Of a stretch of DNA of 64,000 nucleotides, positions 45,316-55,061 are shown in pieces (the stretch's first letter is position 1; each line of letters starts with the position of its first letter). The notes below the pieces were generated by a model. The model saw nothing but the letters and a program-made list of their open reading frames with translations. It was not told where the DNA came from and ran no database searches. The position numbers and the translations under genes are program-made. Origin of the DNA: Macrothele yani. Taxonomy: Eukaryota > Arthropoda > Arachnida > Araneae > Macrothelidae. Location: NCBI GenBank assembly GCA_039090855.1, contig CM077005.1, positions 18,391,921-18,455,920 on the forward strand, given 5' to 3'.

Positions 45316-45757
45316 CGCTTTCTAACCATAAGTTGAAGAAGCGTATATGCTCCAGCTTTGTCCGTCTGCCTGTCTGTCAGTCTGTCTGTCCGCACGATAA
45401 CTCGCGTAAAAATGGTTCGTTTTCGATGAAATTTTAGTATGTGGTAGGGGACAACCTGGGGACGAACCCTGTAGAAAATGGGCGAAACCGGGTCAAAGGT
45501 CAGGACATAGTAGCGGGATCTATTCCATTGCACTTATGCGTCATAACTTACGTAAAAATACTCCGATTGCGACAAAACATTATGTTGTTTCGGAGGTATA
45601 CTGAACCGGTTCTGTTGAATATCATCGAAATGGGGTCAAAGGTCAGGGCACAGGAGCGAGATTTATTCCACAGACATTATCCTCATAACTTGAGTAATGA
45701 TTTCTGGTATGTTGAAAGCGTATCATAATGAATTCATTGCATGATTTTACTAACTTG
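45316..45757 (-). mobile_element. Dispersed hairpin-ended repeat, copy 5
   Basis: Hairpin end at the left (CGCTTTCTAACCATAAGTTG) next to TTTA, start inverse GATTTTACTAACTTG at the right. It has two nuclear-receptor-like cores, GGGTCAAAGGTCA at 45490 and 45633. Confidence 0.75.
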
Positions 45758-45903
45758 TGTTTGCTTTTAATGTAGTGAATGTCACTTTTTTTGTCTACAG
45801 AAGGAAGTGAGTAAACTGCCCAAATAATTTCTATTATATTTATGAGGAGATTTGAAAAGTAACACAGGAATATCACAGACGTTGTAAAAAAAAAAAAGCT
45901 TAC

Positions 45904-45984
45904 TATGAATACTTTGGAATGCAACTTGGGGACCAGGAGAAATCCTTGGCTCCACATAAGCTCTGTGCTGTTTGTGTTGAAGAA
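45904..45984 (-). CDS. Candidate host exon, 81 nt (exon a)
   Basis: Minus strand, with an excellent acceptor: TACCTTTGGTCCATCTGCCTCAG immediately upstream of 45984 (shown over 20 only to be read as two parts, TACCTTTGG and TCCATCTGCCTCAG). The donor is ATTCATA|GTAAGC at 45903. Read in phase 1 it is open: (x)LQHKQHRAYVEPRISPGPQ followed by VAFQSIH. It ends in phase 1, so it can be followed by exon b (junction codon AGG, Arg). Phase 0 is also open. The composition is similar to the other candidate exons, but at this length an open frame alone is weak evidence; the splice sites carry most of the weight. Confidence 0.4.
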
Positions 45985-46500
45985 CTGAGGCAGATGGACC
46001 AAAGGTAAGAACACATCCATTTGTTTTGGTGTGCCAGTGATCTGGAGGGAACCAAAAAGTCACAGTGATGATTGCTACTTTTCCTTTTATAATGAATGTA
46101 CAAGGATGTATCATTAAAAATAAAGATGCGTAACAACTGCTAGATGCTACACAGAGAGACGCCACAAGAGATGCATAAACGGAAGTGTGAGAAGCGCAGT
46201 TCTGAAGCGAAAAGACACAGATTTCACAAGGAGTATGAATCTCATTAGATGTAACAATAAAGATATCTGAAAATGTTTTAAATTTGATGGGTGTATCTTC
46301 AAAACTTACAAAAGTTTTTTTCTGCGTATATTCTATTGATTATCTACTACAGTGAAACCTGTGTTGGCGGATACTCACATTCCGTGCTTTCCTCCCAATG
46401 CCGGAGGTACTGGAGACCTTTATTTGGCGGTCATGCGCAGCTATTTTTGAAACGCATACGAGAAGATATCTGCATTTTGCGGTCATCAATATAATCTTTT
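45985..46500. other. No recognisable feature
   Basis: AT-rich unique sequence upstream of exon a. Confidence 0.4.
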
Positions 46501-46502
46501 GG

Positions 46503-46705
46503 AGAGGGAGGGGGGGTTAATGACCGCCGTGAGCAACTCGATGTCCTGTAAGCAGTTGCCCGTTCATAATTTAGGGCTACTGGTTCCAGGGAAAGGAGAG
46601 AGCCAGTGCCGTAAGACAAACACAGCATCCATGATCTTCACCGGGATTCGAACTCGGACCGCATCTCGAACGGTTAGAAGCCCATGCTTAGCATTAACTT
46701 TTGGA
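46503..46705 (-). repeat. SINE-A, diverged, minus
   Basis: GTTAATGACCGCCGTGAGCA, CATAATTTAGGGCTACTGGT and GGGATTCGAACTCGGACC. Head end decayed near 46700. Confidence 0.85.
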
Positions 46706-46904
46706 TTCCATGAGAGATTTTAAACCTCGCCTCCTCCGGGAGCTGTTACAATTTTAAAAAATATTGTGCATCGTAAATTTTCAAGTTTCATCACATTGAT
46801 TCGTATTAATAAAACAAAAAGGGCGATAAAAAAGAAGTCACCATCAACCCTTTCAGAAAACAAAATTATTCGCTGTTAATCACGGGATGAGGAAAAAGTG
46901 TTTC

Positions 46905-47140
46905 TGTAAATTTGTGCAAAAAGAAAAAGTCTTTCTTTCAGTCCGCCATTTTGGGCAAGAGTTTAGAAGTGCCCTAAGAGTGTGGCGAAAATGTTCCCTC
47001 AAAAGCCAGTGTCGGCTATTTTTAGCTCAGCAGCATGCGGGAGGTTACATGGTCCCCTACGCTGAAGGTCAGGGGTCACCCTGCATGGCATGTGAAGAAG
47101 GCCATGTTTTCTAGTATCAGAGTTTTGGCGCAAACCTCTT
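46905..47140 (+). pseudogene. Possible histone H3 pseudogene fragment
   Basis: One frame reads VRHFGQEFRSALRV at 46941-46982, which lines up with VREIAQDFKTDLRF of histone H3 in order and spacing (shared V, R, Q, F, L, R plus E/D, R/K, S/T pairs). Upstream KVFLSV fits a shortened KLPFQRLV. Downstream HAGGYMVPYAEG and PCMAC recall EASEAYLVGLFED and LCAIHA but with one extra residue and low identity. A clear H2B remnant lies 350 bp downstream on the same strand, which supports the reading. It could be coincidental similarity. Confidence 0.4.
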
Positions 47141-47485
47141 GGCCAATGGCTAGCGAAGCCGTTGGTTACTAAGGGGGAGTTTTAGCCAATGGGGGGTCAG
47201 CAGTTTCAAGCATCCCAGCTTCAGTTTGAAAAATTGTCACTCTCTCTCTTGACGCTCGTTGAGCTGACCACAATGTAAGAAAAAAAAATTTTTTTTTTTA
47301 CGTTGACGGGCAAGCCGTTAGCCGGGCTTCGGCCTGGATGGCAACTTCGTTCTCGAGGCGTGGGGACGTGATTTGATTCTTCAGCCCGAATCTGACAGAC
47401 AAATGGAAAAAAAAAAAAAAAAAAACTGCTAGCAGGGGAGCGCCATATACATCATCTAAACTTACTCCCTCGATTGATGCCATAG

Positions 47486-47752
47486 AAAAAGAAGCCCCAC
47501 CATCTACACCTACAAGGGACTCAAGCAAGTTCCTCCAGGCACTAGGAATTCCGGCAAAGCCTATTATGGACAGTTTTGTGAACGACATCTTTGCGCCTTT
47601 AACTGCTGAATCGTCGAGCCTGGCCCACCACTGACTACAACAAGGGGTCCACCATCACCAGCAGGGAACTTCAAAATGCCTTTTTCCTGTTTCCTGGTGA
47701 GTTGGCCAAACACGCTGTGTCAGACGGCAAAAACCCTTTTGGAGGTGAGAAA
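47486..47752 (+). pseudogene. H2B (pseudogene): Histone H2B pseudogene
   Basis: Histone H2B pairs with H2A in the nucleosome; this copy cannot make it. The first frame gives [20 protein letters not shown] + SLAH, matching [23 protein letters not shown]. A 7-base insertion (CACTGAC, near 47627) then shifts the frame. The next frame gives [19 protein letters not shown] and [13 protein letters not shown], matching YNKRSTITSREIQTAVRLL and [14 protein letters not shown]. Upstream, AAGCAAGTTCCTCCAGGCAC aligns to the codons of KQVHPDT. The N-terminal tail is not recognisable. Two CCAAT boxes lie 280-340 bp upstream (47155, 47192). No poly(A) or TSD around it shows retroposition, so a decayed genomic histone unit is also possible. 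Confidence 0.85.
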
Positions 47753-47799
47753 AAAAATCACCCGGGACAGTGGTGTTCTCTCAAGGAGAGGCTGCTTTT

Positions 47800-50135
47800 T
47801 TTTTTTTTTTTTTTTTTTATTCGGCTGTGAAACTTTTTATGATTATCATTCGGCGGTAAGGGTGCTCAAGAGTTGTTGCTGCCCCAGTCCCAAAGGTAAT
47901 TTTTTCTTGGCATTTTTAAAAAAAATATTATGTTGTGGTTTCTTTAAAATTATGTAACAAGTGGGCTTTGAAATGGGGGCTGTCAAAAAATATATTGTTA
48001 AGGGAAGAGAAAAAAAAGGGAGTTGTAAATGCTTTCATTCAGTTTCTTTTTCGTTTTGTATTTTAGTGTTCTGGTATGCTTAGGGAATGAAACCACATGA
48101 TTTAATGTTAGGCTGTGTAAATAAATTCCATGTCATTTTCTGTGGGTAGGTAATAGAAAAAAAAAAAAAAAAAAAAGAAAGAAAGGAAGTGTATAATTTT
48201 CTGGGTCATGTAGTGATAGATGATATCATAAGTGTATTAAGTTATGTTGGAACGAACAACCTCTCACCTCTCGGACCAGTATTTCTATTAAGTAAAATTT
48301 AACTCCTTTTTGTGCTCAGTGATTTTTTTTTGTATTTGTGAAATAGAATTTGTATTTATGAGCTTAGTGTAGGTGCCATGTAGTTGAGAATTTTTCTTGT
48401 AGGCTGGTTATTATTATGGTTTGGTGTTTCAGTAAATTTAGGTGCAAAATTACTCTTTAAAATATTTTGTAGTAGTGAGGGCTAATTTCTTGTTTCAGCC
48501 CAGGGATTAGAAAAACAGATTTTTATGGGGAAAGAATATAGAAATGGGCATACAGGCAAAATAAGGGGCATGTGTATAGTGTGACTGAGCGAACCAGAAT
48601 AGCTGTTGTGTTTCTTCAAGAAGTGATGATTTTCCTAGAAATAGGTGATTTTGAGATATGATGATTTATAGAGTTTTCTGGAGATAAAATAAGGTTTGGT
48701 ATAGCGTGTCGAGTATGGTATTTTTTCTGGGGTATGAGTGGTACGGTGTGTTTCTGGGAGATAAAGATATGGAGTGATTTTTCTGGAAGATAAAGATATG
48801 GAGTGATTTTTCTGGGAAAAAAGGTAATTTATTGAGTTTTCTGGAAATAAGGATGTTGGGTTGGTTTTCTGGAAAATAGGGAATGATATATTTTGGGGGC
48901 AAGAGAACTCTTGTGGGATACTTTTCCCTATGTGGACATACCTCGGGTCTGAAAGGGTGCATGAGAACAAATTTGGGGGTTTGTTTTCTGCCCGAGTAAG
49001 CTCGTCGGCCCATAGGAGGTGGTGCCTATCAAGTAGTGGTGTGAGTTGTCCCAAAATCAGAGTGAAGAAACAGTACAGGGTGCTAGGCCACGCTTTGCTC
49101 CACTACACTGTATAGGCTGGGAATGGATTCACGACCCATTCTCGCCTTCAGACCCAAACTTTGTTGTTCCTTCAGTGAAATCGAGTTTTTCTAGAGAAGT
49201 GGAACTCGTTGAGTGAGATGTTTGTTTGGCCTTTCTGCCCGAGTTGATTACTACATGGGTGCTTGTAGATTGGGAAAACTTATAGTGTGGAATTTTGAAA
49301 AGTTGGATTAATCTGTTTATAAATTGTCTGTCAGGACCAGTTATGTAATTTAAAATTTTGATGAACAGTGGGAGTGCACATAAATAAGCCCAGGAGTGTT
49401 GGAAATTGGTGTATGCTTTTGCCTACATTATAACATTTTGAGTACTCAGAAGAAGTTTGTGTTGGTAAGGATTTTTGGATTTTCATGATGATAGTGTGAA
49501 TTTAGATTATTTTGTGAGTGTAGAAATTTAATGACAACTGTTGAGTGAATTGAGTAAGGTATTTAGTGTATTAGGTTTAGTATAGTGTCTAGAATTGGTT
49601 CAGGTAATGCTAGATTGTTATGTTATGTTGATTTTAAGGCAAATTTTCCTGGGAGTGTAGAACCTAGTATTAAAGTAACTTTTCATTATGCGTAAAATTT
49701 TGGCTCAGTTGTTGTGGTATTTAAAATTAAAATGGATTCAGAAAACTGGTCTGGGAAGGTTTGTTCGAAGGAGTTACAGCATCATAGTGTACGCATAGTC
49801 TTATAATTTTTACAAGCTGAGAGAGAGAGATTTGCATTTCAGCCACTTAATTTACACACCATGTACATTGCATTCATGTGTTGATTTTGATCAGTAATGT
49901 GCCTGGTGCTATAGGCCAGATGTCATATATTGCAAGCTATAATGCTAATACGAGTAACCAAGTGTGGTTGAGCTTTTGGCCTGTGGCGATGACGTAAAAA
50001 TTTAAGAAAATATTTAAGAAAAAAGTGTTAAGGAATATCACCTTTGTGTGAATAAATTTTTGTTTCATTGAAAGCAACTAAGCTGCGTGTCAGCTGATTA
50101 TTTTTATTGGGCCCAGTGGCCAGGTTTAAAATTGT
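47800..50135. other. G/T-skewed block, ~2.3 kb
   Basis: From the T-run at 47795 to about 50135 the plus strand is strongly G+T rich with few C. A minisatellite-like part at 48640-48895 repeats TTTCTGGAAGATAAAGATAT and relatives. Near the end an AATAAA (50051) is followed by CTGATTATTTTTATTGGGCC + CAGTGGCC, which could be an LTR/PBS-like junction, but no partner LTR or polyprotein is visible. Not assigned. Confidence 0.4.
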
Positions 50136-50401
50136 GACCAAAAATTAGCTTCACACATTTGTTAAGTTTTGCAAAATAAATATAGGCCAAGTGGCCTTTC
50201 AAAAACCCAAACCTTAGTGCAGTGAAGTATTAAGTGTCTCAGTTGAATTTTCATCACATGGTTCAAATGTATCCCCCTCAGCAGTGACTGAGGTGGGAAA
50301 CGCAATAAGGGGTAATTGTGTTTTAAAATCAATGTTTTTGTCCTAACTATTATATTTGACTTCACCGTCTCCAAAAGTTATTTACACGTGTACATAACTA
50401 C

Positions 50402-51082
50402 TACTAGGGGTGTTCAAATGAAAAGGTACGGAACATCATAAGAACGTAACCGTTAACATATTTGCCTATGCCGCTATGGGAGAACGTAGCGACACCTCTA
50501 GGGATGCGATTGGAGTCGCCGGCGTGGATCGGAACATGCGCGGGCGCCCGCATGCGCAGGAGAGAGCAGAGGCTCTTATAAGGAGCGCCGTCCAATTGAC
50601 TACTTGTTGAATTCCTCCAGCACAGACGAACCATTAACTCCGATGTGTACTGTGAGACACTCCGAAGCCTACGCAGGTCCATCAAGAACAAAAGACCGGG
50701 GCTGCTCACGGAGGGTGTGGTTCTGCTCCATGATAACGCACGTCCACACGTCTCCAGGGTCACACGCGCGGAACTGGCCAAGTTCCAGTGGGAGCAGCTT
50801 GACCATCCGCCCTACATCCCGGACATGTCGCCCTGCGATTTCCATGTGTTTGGTCCCCTGAAAAAACGTCTGAAAGGGAAGCGCTTCCACTCGGACGACG
50901 AACTCAAGGATGCTGTGCAGGACTGGGTCTCGTCACGGCCACAGGAATTCTGGGAACAAGGAATCCTTCGGCTCGTTAATCAATGGGATCGTTGTGCTAC
51001 GGCCTATGGTGTATACTTTGAAAAAGTCTTCATTTATACCCACAGTGTCGTTTCGTACCTTTTCATTTGAACACCTCTAGTA
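50402..51082 (+). mobile_element. Internally deleted mariner with TIRs
   Basis: Inverted termini CTAGGGGTGTTCAAATGAAA (left) and, inverted from the right, CTAGAGGTGTTCAAATGAAA, both continuing AGGTACG. TA at each end. At 680 bp it is about half a mariner: the leader is joined directly to the second half of the transposase. Confidence 0.88.
50630..51070 (+). pseudogene. Mariner transposase, C-terminal half
   Basis: An open frame gives INSDVYCETLRSLRRSIKNK, RPGLLTEGVVLLHDNARPH, PPYIPDMSPCDFHVFGPLKK and a normal-looking C-terminus near VNQWDRCATAYGVYFE. It keeps the second catalytic Asp (HDNARPH) and third (PCDFH), with no frameshift. The HTH domains and the first Asp are deleted. The lack of other damage suggests that the deletion is recent or that the copy spread as a non-autonomous derivative. 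Different family from the mariners at 3421 and 60345. Confidence 0.88.
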
Positions 51083-51524
51083 ATAAACTACTAGTTATAC
51101 AAATTTGGTACACATGTAAACAATAGTTACCTTTCTTCCACTTTCAGGTTTATCTACTCATCTAACGCAAACAACGCAAACAATACAATAGTAACTTTTG
51201 GGAGTTTCCTAGTTCAATGTTGCGTTTTATTTTCCTATTTATGTTTCATGGCCTTAATCAAAATTACAGTTTTATTCCAAAATGCATCTACCCATCTCCC
51301 CAAATTGTAATTTTCTTTAATTTCCATATAAATTGCAATATTAGCATAAACGTTCTTTTAAAAACCCATAATCTCGTTATAACATATAGGATGAGATGGG
51401 AGATCTATCATAACCCAATCAGCAACTACTATGGGAAGCTGTGAAGTCGCTACTGACTAGCAATCCAGCCGGACACTTCTGACACGTCGAATCTTTGTTC
51501 TGGCGAATTCACGGTAAAGCGTAG

Positions 51525-51667
51525 TGTGACGCACTACAGTGGTATAACAAGTGTCAAGACGACAAATCTGCAGCGATACATTCCGTCGGTGTATAGTTTA
51601 GCCGGTCGGCTCCGGAGCGAGGAGGCGCAGTTTCGATCTGCGTCACTGACAAATTTGTGTTTTCACA
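51525..51667 (+). mobile_element. Solo LTR with tRNA-like core
   Basis: 143 bp from TGTGACGCACTACAG to GTGTTTTCACA, flanked by GTAG / GTGG (one mismatch). The leader and tail closely match the solo LTR at 33009. The tRNA-like part 51585-51650 keeps acceptor strands GTCGGTG/CACTGAC and the TCCGGA loop but its D arm is damaged. Confidence 0.65.
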
Positions 51668-52016
51668 GTGGGAATGCCTTGGCAAGCTATCGTGTTAGGC
51701 TAAGTGTATCTAATGAAGTGACCACTCGGTGTATATATATCTGCTGCTGTTCCTATCATCAATGAATCTTCAAACTTCTTTGTTTCAGTGAAAGAATTCT
51801 TCAAATTAACAAGGTTTCCTGGTTGAACGTAGATAAACAGTCACAAACAGGGGATTATCGGAAACAAAGGCATCATAAACTGAAGGTAATTTTTAGAGTG
51901 TTGTAAAGCCGAATTCGAATTGTAACTGATTTTGAAGTGGGTAGACACCAAAAAAAATATAATCTTACAATTTGTTTTTTCATGAATGAAATACGGGATT
52001 ACACCATATAATACAA

Positions 52017-52164
52017 TTTTGAAGATGACAATCCGGGGTATTTTTTGTGTAAATATGACAAGGATGGTAAGTCAGATAACATCAAGTTTTGAAGTTTTAC
52101 GATATTATCTGACTTACCATCCTTGTCATATTTACACCAAAAAACGTAATGCCGTCTTCAAAAT
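52017..52164. repeat. Inverted repeat with ~65-bp arms
   Basis: Left arm 52017-52083 and right arm 52101-52164 pair: GTGTAAATATGACAAGGATG + GTAAGTCAGATAA versus its inverse, with TTTTGAAGA at the tips. The right arm matches the tail of the repeat at 15505-15720. Confidence 0.85.
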
Positions 52165-52925
52165 TTGTTTTTTGTAGCAGATTCGTGTGTAACAAAACAA
52201 GGGATTTTCGGAAACAAAGGCATCATAAAGTGATGATCACAGATAGAAAAACGACTATTTTCAAATTTACCCACGAGGGTTTTAGTAGATTTAAAAATTT
52301 AAATCACTTTACACGTTTCAACGTCACTACCGGAAATTCAATGGCGCCGAAACATGTAAAGCGATTTGAACTCTGTTCTGAATTTAAAGCTCTGTTCTGT
52401 GTAAACAAAAAAATTAAAAAAGGAGTTGTTCAGCCTATCATCACCAATCTCTCCAATCTCAGAAACGGGTAGTGAGGAAATCCCGAGTTTTATGCTTTTT
52501 CTACCAAAAAAAAAAAAAAAAAAAAGTAAATTAAAACCTTGGCGGCGGCGCCATGATATCGTTTGAACACATCATGTATCGCAAAAAATATTACCAAATC
52601 GCAGGAAAGTTAGGGCGTTTCGCATCTGGACTCCATTAATTATGTATTCAAGCTGAGAAATTAACCTACAATATTCTGCGAACGCTGAAAGGAGGAAAAA
52701 ATAAAAAATGAAGTGAAACCGTTTAAAGGAAAAGCATTGATGGAGTTCCAAAGTTCTTAGTAAGATGAGCTGTTGAAACATAATAATATATCAACCGCTC
52801 ACGTTCTGTGTTAATCCTAATAAACGCCGACAAAAGACAGCGAGCATACGGCTTTGATTGCCCACAATGAAGGAAGGAAAAAATGGCAAGATGACCTTGT
52901 TCAGCCTTGCCATATTAGGATCACG
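52165..52925. other. No recognisable feature
   Basis: AT-rich unique sequence with an A-run at 52506. Confidence 0.4.
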
Positions 52926-52929
52926 TTAA

Positions 52930-53440
52930 AATGAATCGAAAAGAAGCGAGCAACTGCTACGCGGAAACATGCCCCGCAGGGATACCGCTCTCAGTCATTT
53001 CCGGCAGAGAGCATGCTTCAAATTCCAAAACGAAAAACGCGCCAAAAGCTACCGAGCTCTTTCTTCTGCCATGTTCGTTGTTGTTCGCGTTCGCTCCTTT
53101 CTTCTTTTTTTTAATACAAGCTGCAGTTGCGACTTGGTACTCCTTTCTCGATCGGACAATAAGCGCTTAATGTCACGGGGGCGCCGAGGAGTCGCGTGTG
53201 AGCAGCGATGGCTTCCGGTGAAGTCACCACTGGCACATGGAGGAGTGGAAGTGACAGATTTTGACAGGTTGGCACGTTCTCTCGCGCAATGAAGATGGCT
53301 GCAGCAATATACACAGAGACAGTGCGTGGAGTGGGGGTGGCAAGAGAGATTCTCCGAAATGAACTGAGTAACAGGGATTATGCAAAGGAACACCGTGATG
53401 CCGTTCTTGATGAGTCAAGGCACGATACGCGATTATGAAA
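52930..53440. promoter_or_regulatory. GC-richer island with YY1-like sites
   Basis: Clearly richer in G+C and CpG than its surroundings. AAGATGGCTGC (53292) and its inverse-type GCCATGTT (53067) resemble YY1 sites common around start codons. This could be a promoter or first-exon region, but there is no TATA, Inr or transcript evidence. Confidence 0.3.
53289..53438 (+). CDS. Unrecognised 49-aa ORF in GC-rich island
   Basis: MKMAAAIYTETVRGVGVARE then ILRNELSNRDYAKEHRDAV and LDESRHDTRL, stop TGA. The start context is favourable (AAGATGG at the second Met). An in-frame stop lies shortly upstream. The peptide is hydrophilic and helix-prone and does not look like repeat translation, but there is no family match I recognise. 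Could be a small first coding exon, an upstream ORF, or chance. Confidence 0.25.
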   Translation: MKMAAAIYTETVRGVGVAREILRNELSNRDYAKEHRDAVLDESRHDTRL

Positions 53441-54195
53441 CTCCACTCGAGGCTTACCCGATTAAACAGAAATCCATCATCTATCCCCTCATGTATAAAT
53501 AAATACCTAAGGACTGCAGCGGAACTTCGTGTGTGTTTGTTTGTTTAATACAACGGAAAAAAATTGCTTCATCAAATGCAATCGTTAACCCCTTAACCGG
53601 TTATAAACATCAAAGAAGTCAAACACGTAACAGAAGCGGCGCGTCCGAAACGTTTATAAAATACCTTCAACCGCATATTTGCCCGCAATCTATTTAACGA
53701 GGAGTGACGAAAGCGGAGCTCAGGGTGTTACAAATGCGCTTGCGTCGTTTTAGGGAACTTCTTGGATGCGATATTTAGGTGTTAACAACTTAAAGGTACA
53801 AGCCCTTCGAAAAAATTTTAAAGCTAAAACTCTTTATTATTCAATTCCAGATTAGATAGATACGGCGTCCAACAAGCGTCTTCGGCAGGAGAAGCTAAGC
53901 GCAATAGGATTCCCGATCATTGGGGGGGGGGGGGGGGCTTTAACACTTTAAAATTTCCGAATTTTTTGTAGCAAGAAAAAATATGTTGCTTTAACAAACG
54001 ATAATCTGTTGTAGAAAAGAAATAAGGAACGAAATTTGAATTTAATAAGACAGCTGCAACTAAAATCAACATTTTCGCGCATAATAATAGCGTTATATCG
54101 AAATCAAATCAACAGAGAAATTTGTTAGTGCTCAATGATAGCGCATCAAAGTATCAATAAAAATATTTAAATTGAGAATATGAATATACCATAAT
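53441..54195. other. Unassigned; G16 run
   Basis: A run of 16 G at 53922-53937. Otherwise no feature. Confidence 0.5.
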
Positions 54196-54229
54196 ACAAT
54201 GGTATGTTCTATTATGAACATACCATTGT
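54196..54229. repeat. Perfect 13-bp-arm hairpin at SINE target
   Basis: ACAATGGTATGTT and AACATACCATTGT around an 8-bp centre. The right arm is itself the TSD of the adjacent SINE. Confidence 0.85.
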
Positions 54230-54462
54230 TTTTTTGTTTTTGTTTTTTTTTTTTTTGGAGGTTTAACGACCACCGTGAGCAACTCAATGGGCTATAAGCA
54301 GTCGCCCGTCCCTAATTTAGGGTCACTGGTTCCAGGGAAGGGAGAGAGCCAGTGCCGTAAGACAAACACAACATCCATGCCTGACCGGGATTCGAACCCG
54401 GGCCCCTTACCGACGAATGATCAAAGGCCAGCGCCTTAGACCACTGCGCCACCGGGGCGGCA
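54230..54462 (-). repeat. SINE-A with TSD, minus
   Basis: T-rich tail at 54230-54256, GGAGGTTTAACGACCACCGT, B-box inverse GGGATTCGAACCCGGGCC, head CACTGCGCCACCGGGGCGG. TSD AACATACCATTGT at 54217-54229 and 54463-54475. Confidence 0.92.
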
Positions 54463-54479
54463 AACATACCATTGTATTC

Positions 54480-55055
54480 TTAGTTTATGGATTCTTATTG
54501 GAAAATCTGGAATTGTTTTCGAGTCCTGACTGTTCTGCTCAATTTTTAACCACTAAACTTCGAAATAAAAAAAGATCACACACAAAAAACAAAATAAATA
54601 AGCTTTGCCACCAATTTGGGGCCCTTGTTCTGGTCGGGGCCCTGGGTCCAGGCCCGGTTGGCCCACCCGTTAAGACGCCACTACTCTTCGACTAAGTATG
54701 AGCAATAAAAAACCTTCCAGATACATGGACTTTTTTATAATCATTTAGCCATTTTAAATTTTTAGCAGCCACTTTTAATTTCAAAGAGAATTTCCACTAA
54801 ATTTACTGAAAGGATAATGATTCATTGGAATTGCGTAAGGAGCGATTCAGCCGATACTTTTGTGAATCGATTTACGCAGATACAACCTGTGGCAAACGAT
54901 TCAGGCGATACTTTCAAAAATAATATTATTCCTACGTGTATTTGTGAATTGATTAATCAAAACATCTTTCGATGAATCAGTTTTATAATAAAAACTGATT
55001 CATCGAAAAATTACTGTCTCTTCGCTGAACCAACCGTAGCAGTTCCATTTTCAAA
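54480..55055. other. No recognisable feature
   Basis: AT-rich unique sequence; TTTTATAATAAAAACTGATT at 54981 is part of a short hairpin. Confidence 0.4.
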
Positions 55056-55061
55056 CTATCG

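Noticed and set aside
45643..46165. Long minus-strand ORFs of 125 and 127 aa
   Set aside because: They run through the dispersed repeat and intronic sequence. Only the 81-nt part with splice sites is retained as a candidate exon.
47750..47800. Histone 3' stem-loop after the H2B remnant
   Set aside because: A small hairpin (CTCTCAAGGAGAG) is present but does not match the conserved histone stem-loop.
48635..49054. Minus-strand 139- and 115-aa ORFs
   Set aside because: They read the complement of a G/T-rich minisatellite-like stretch; composition (Ile/Ser/Pro/His) is the expected artefact.
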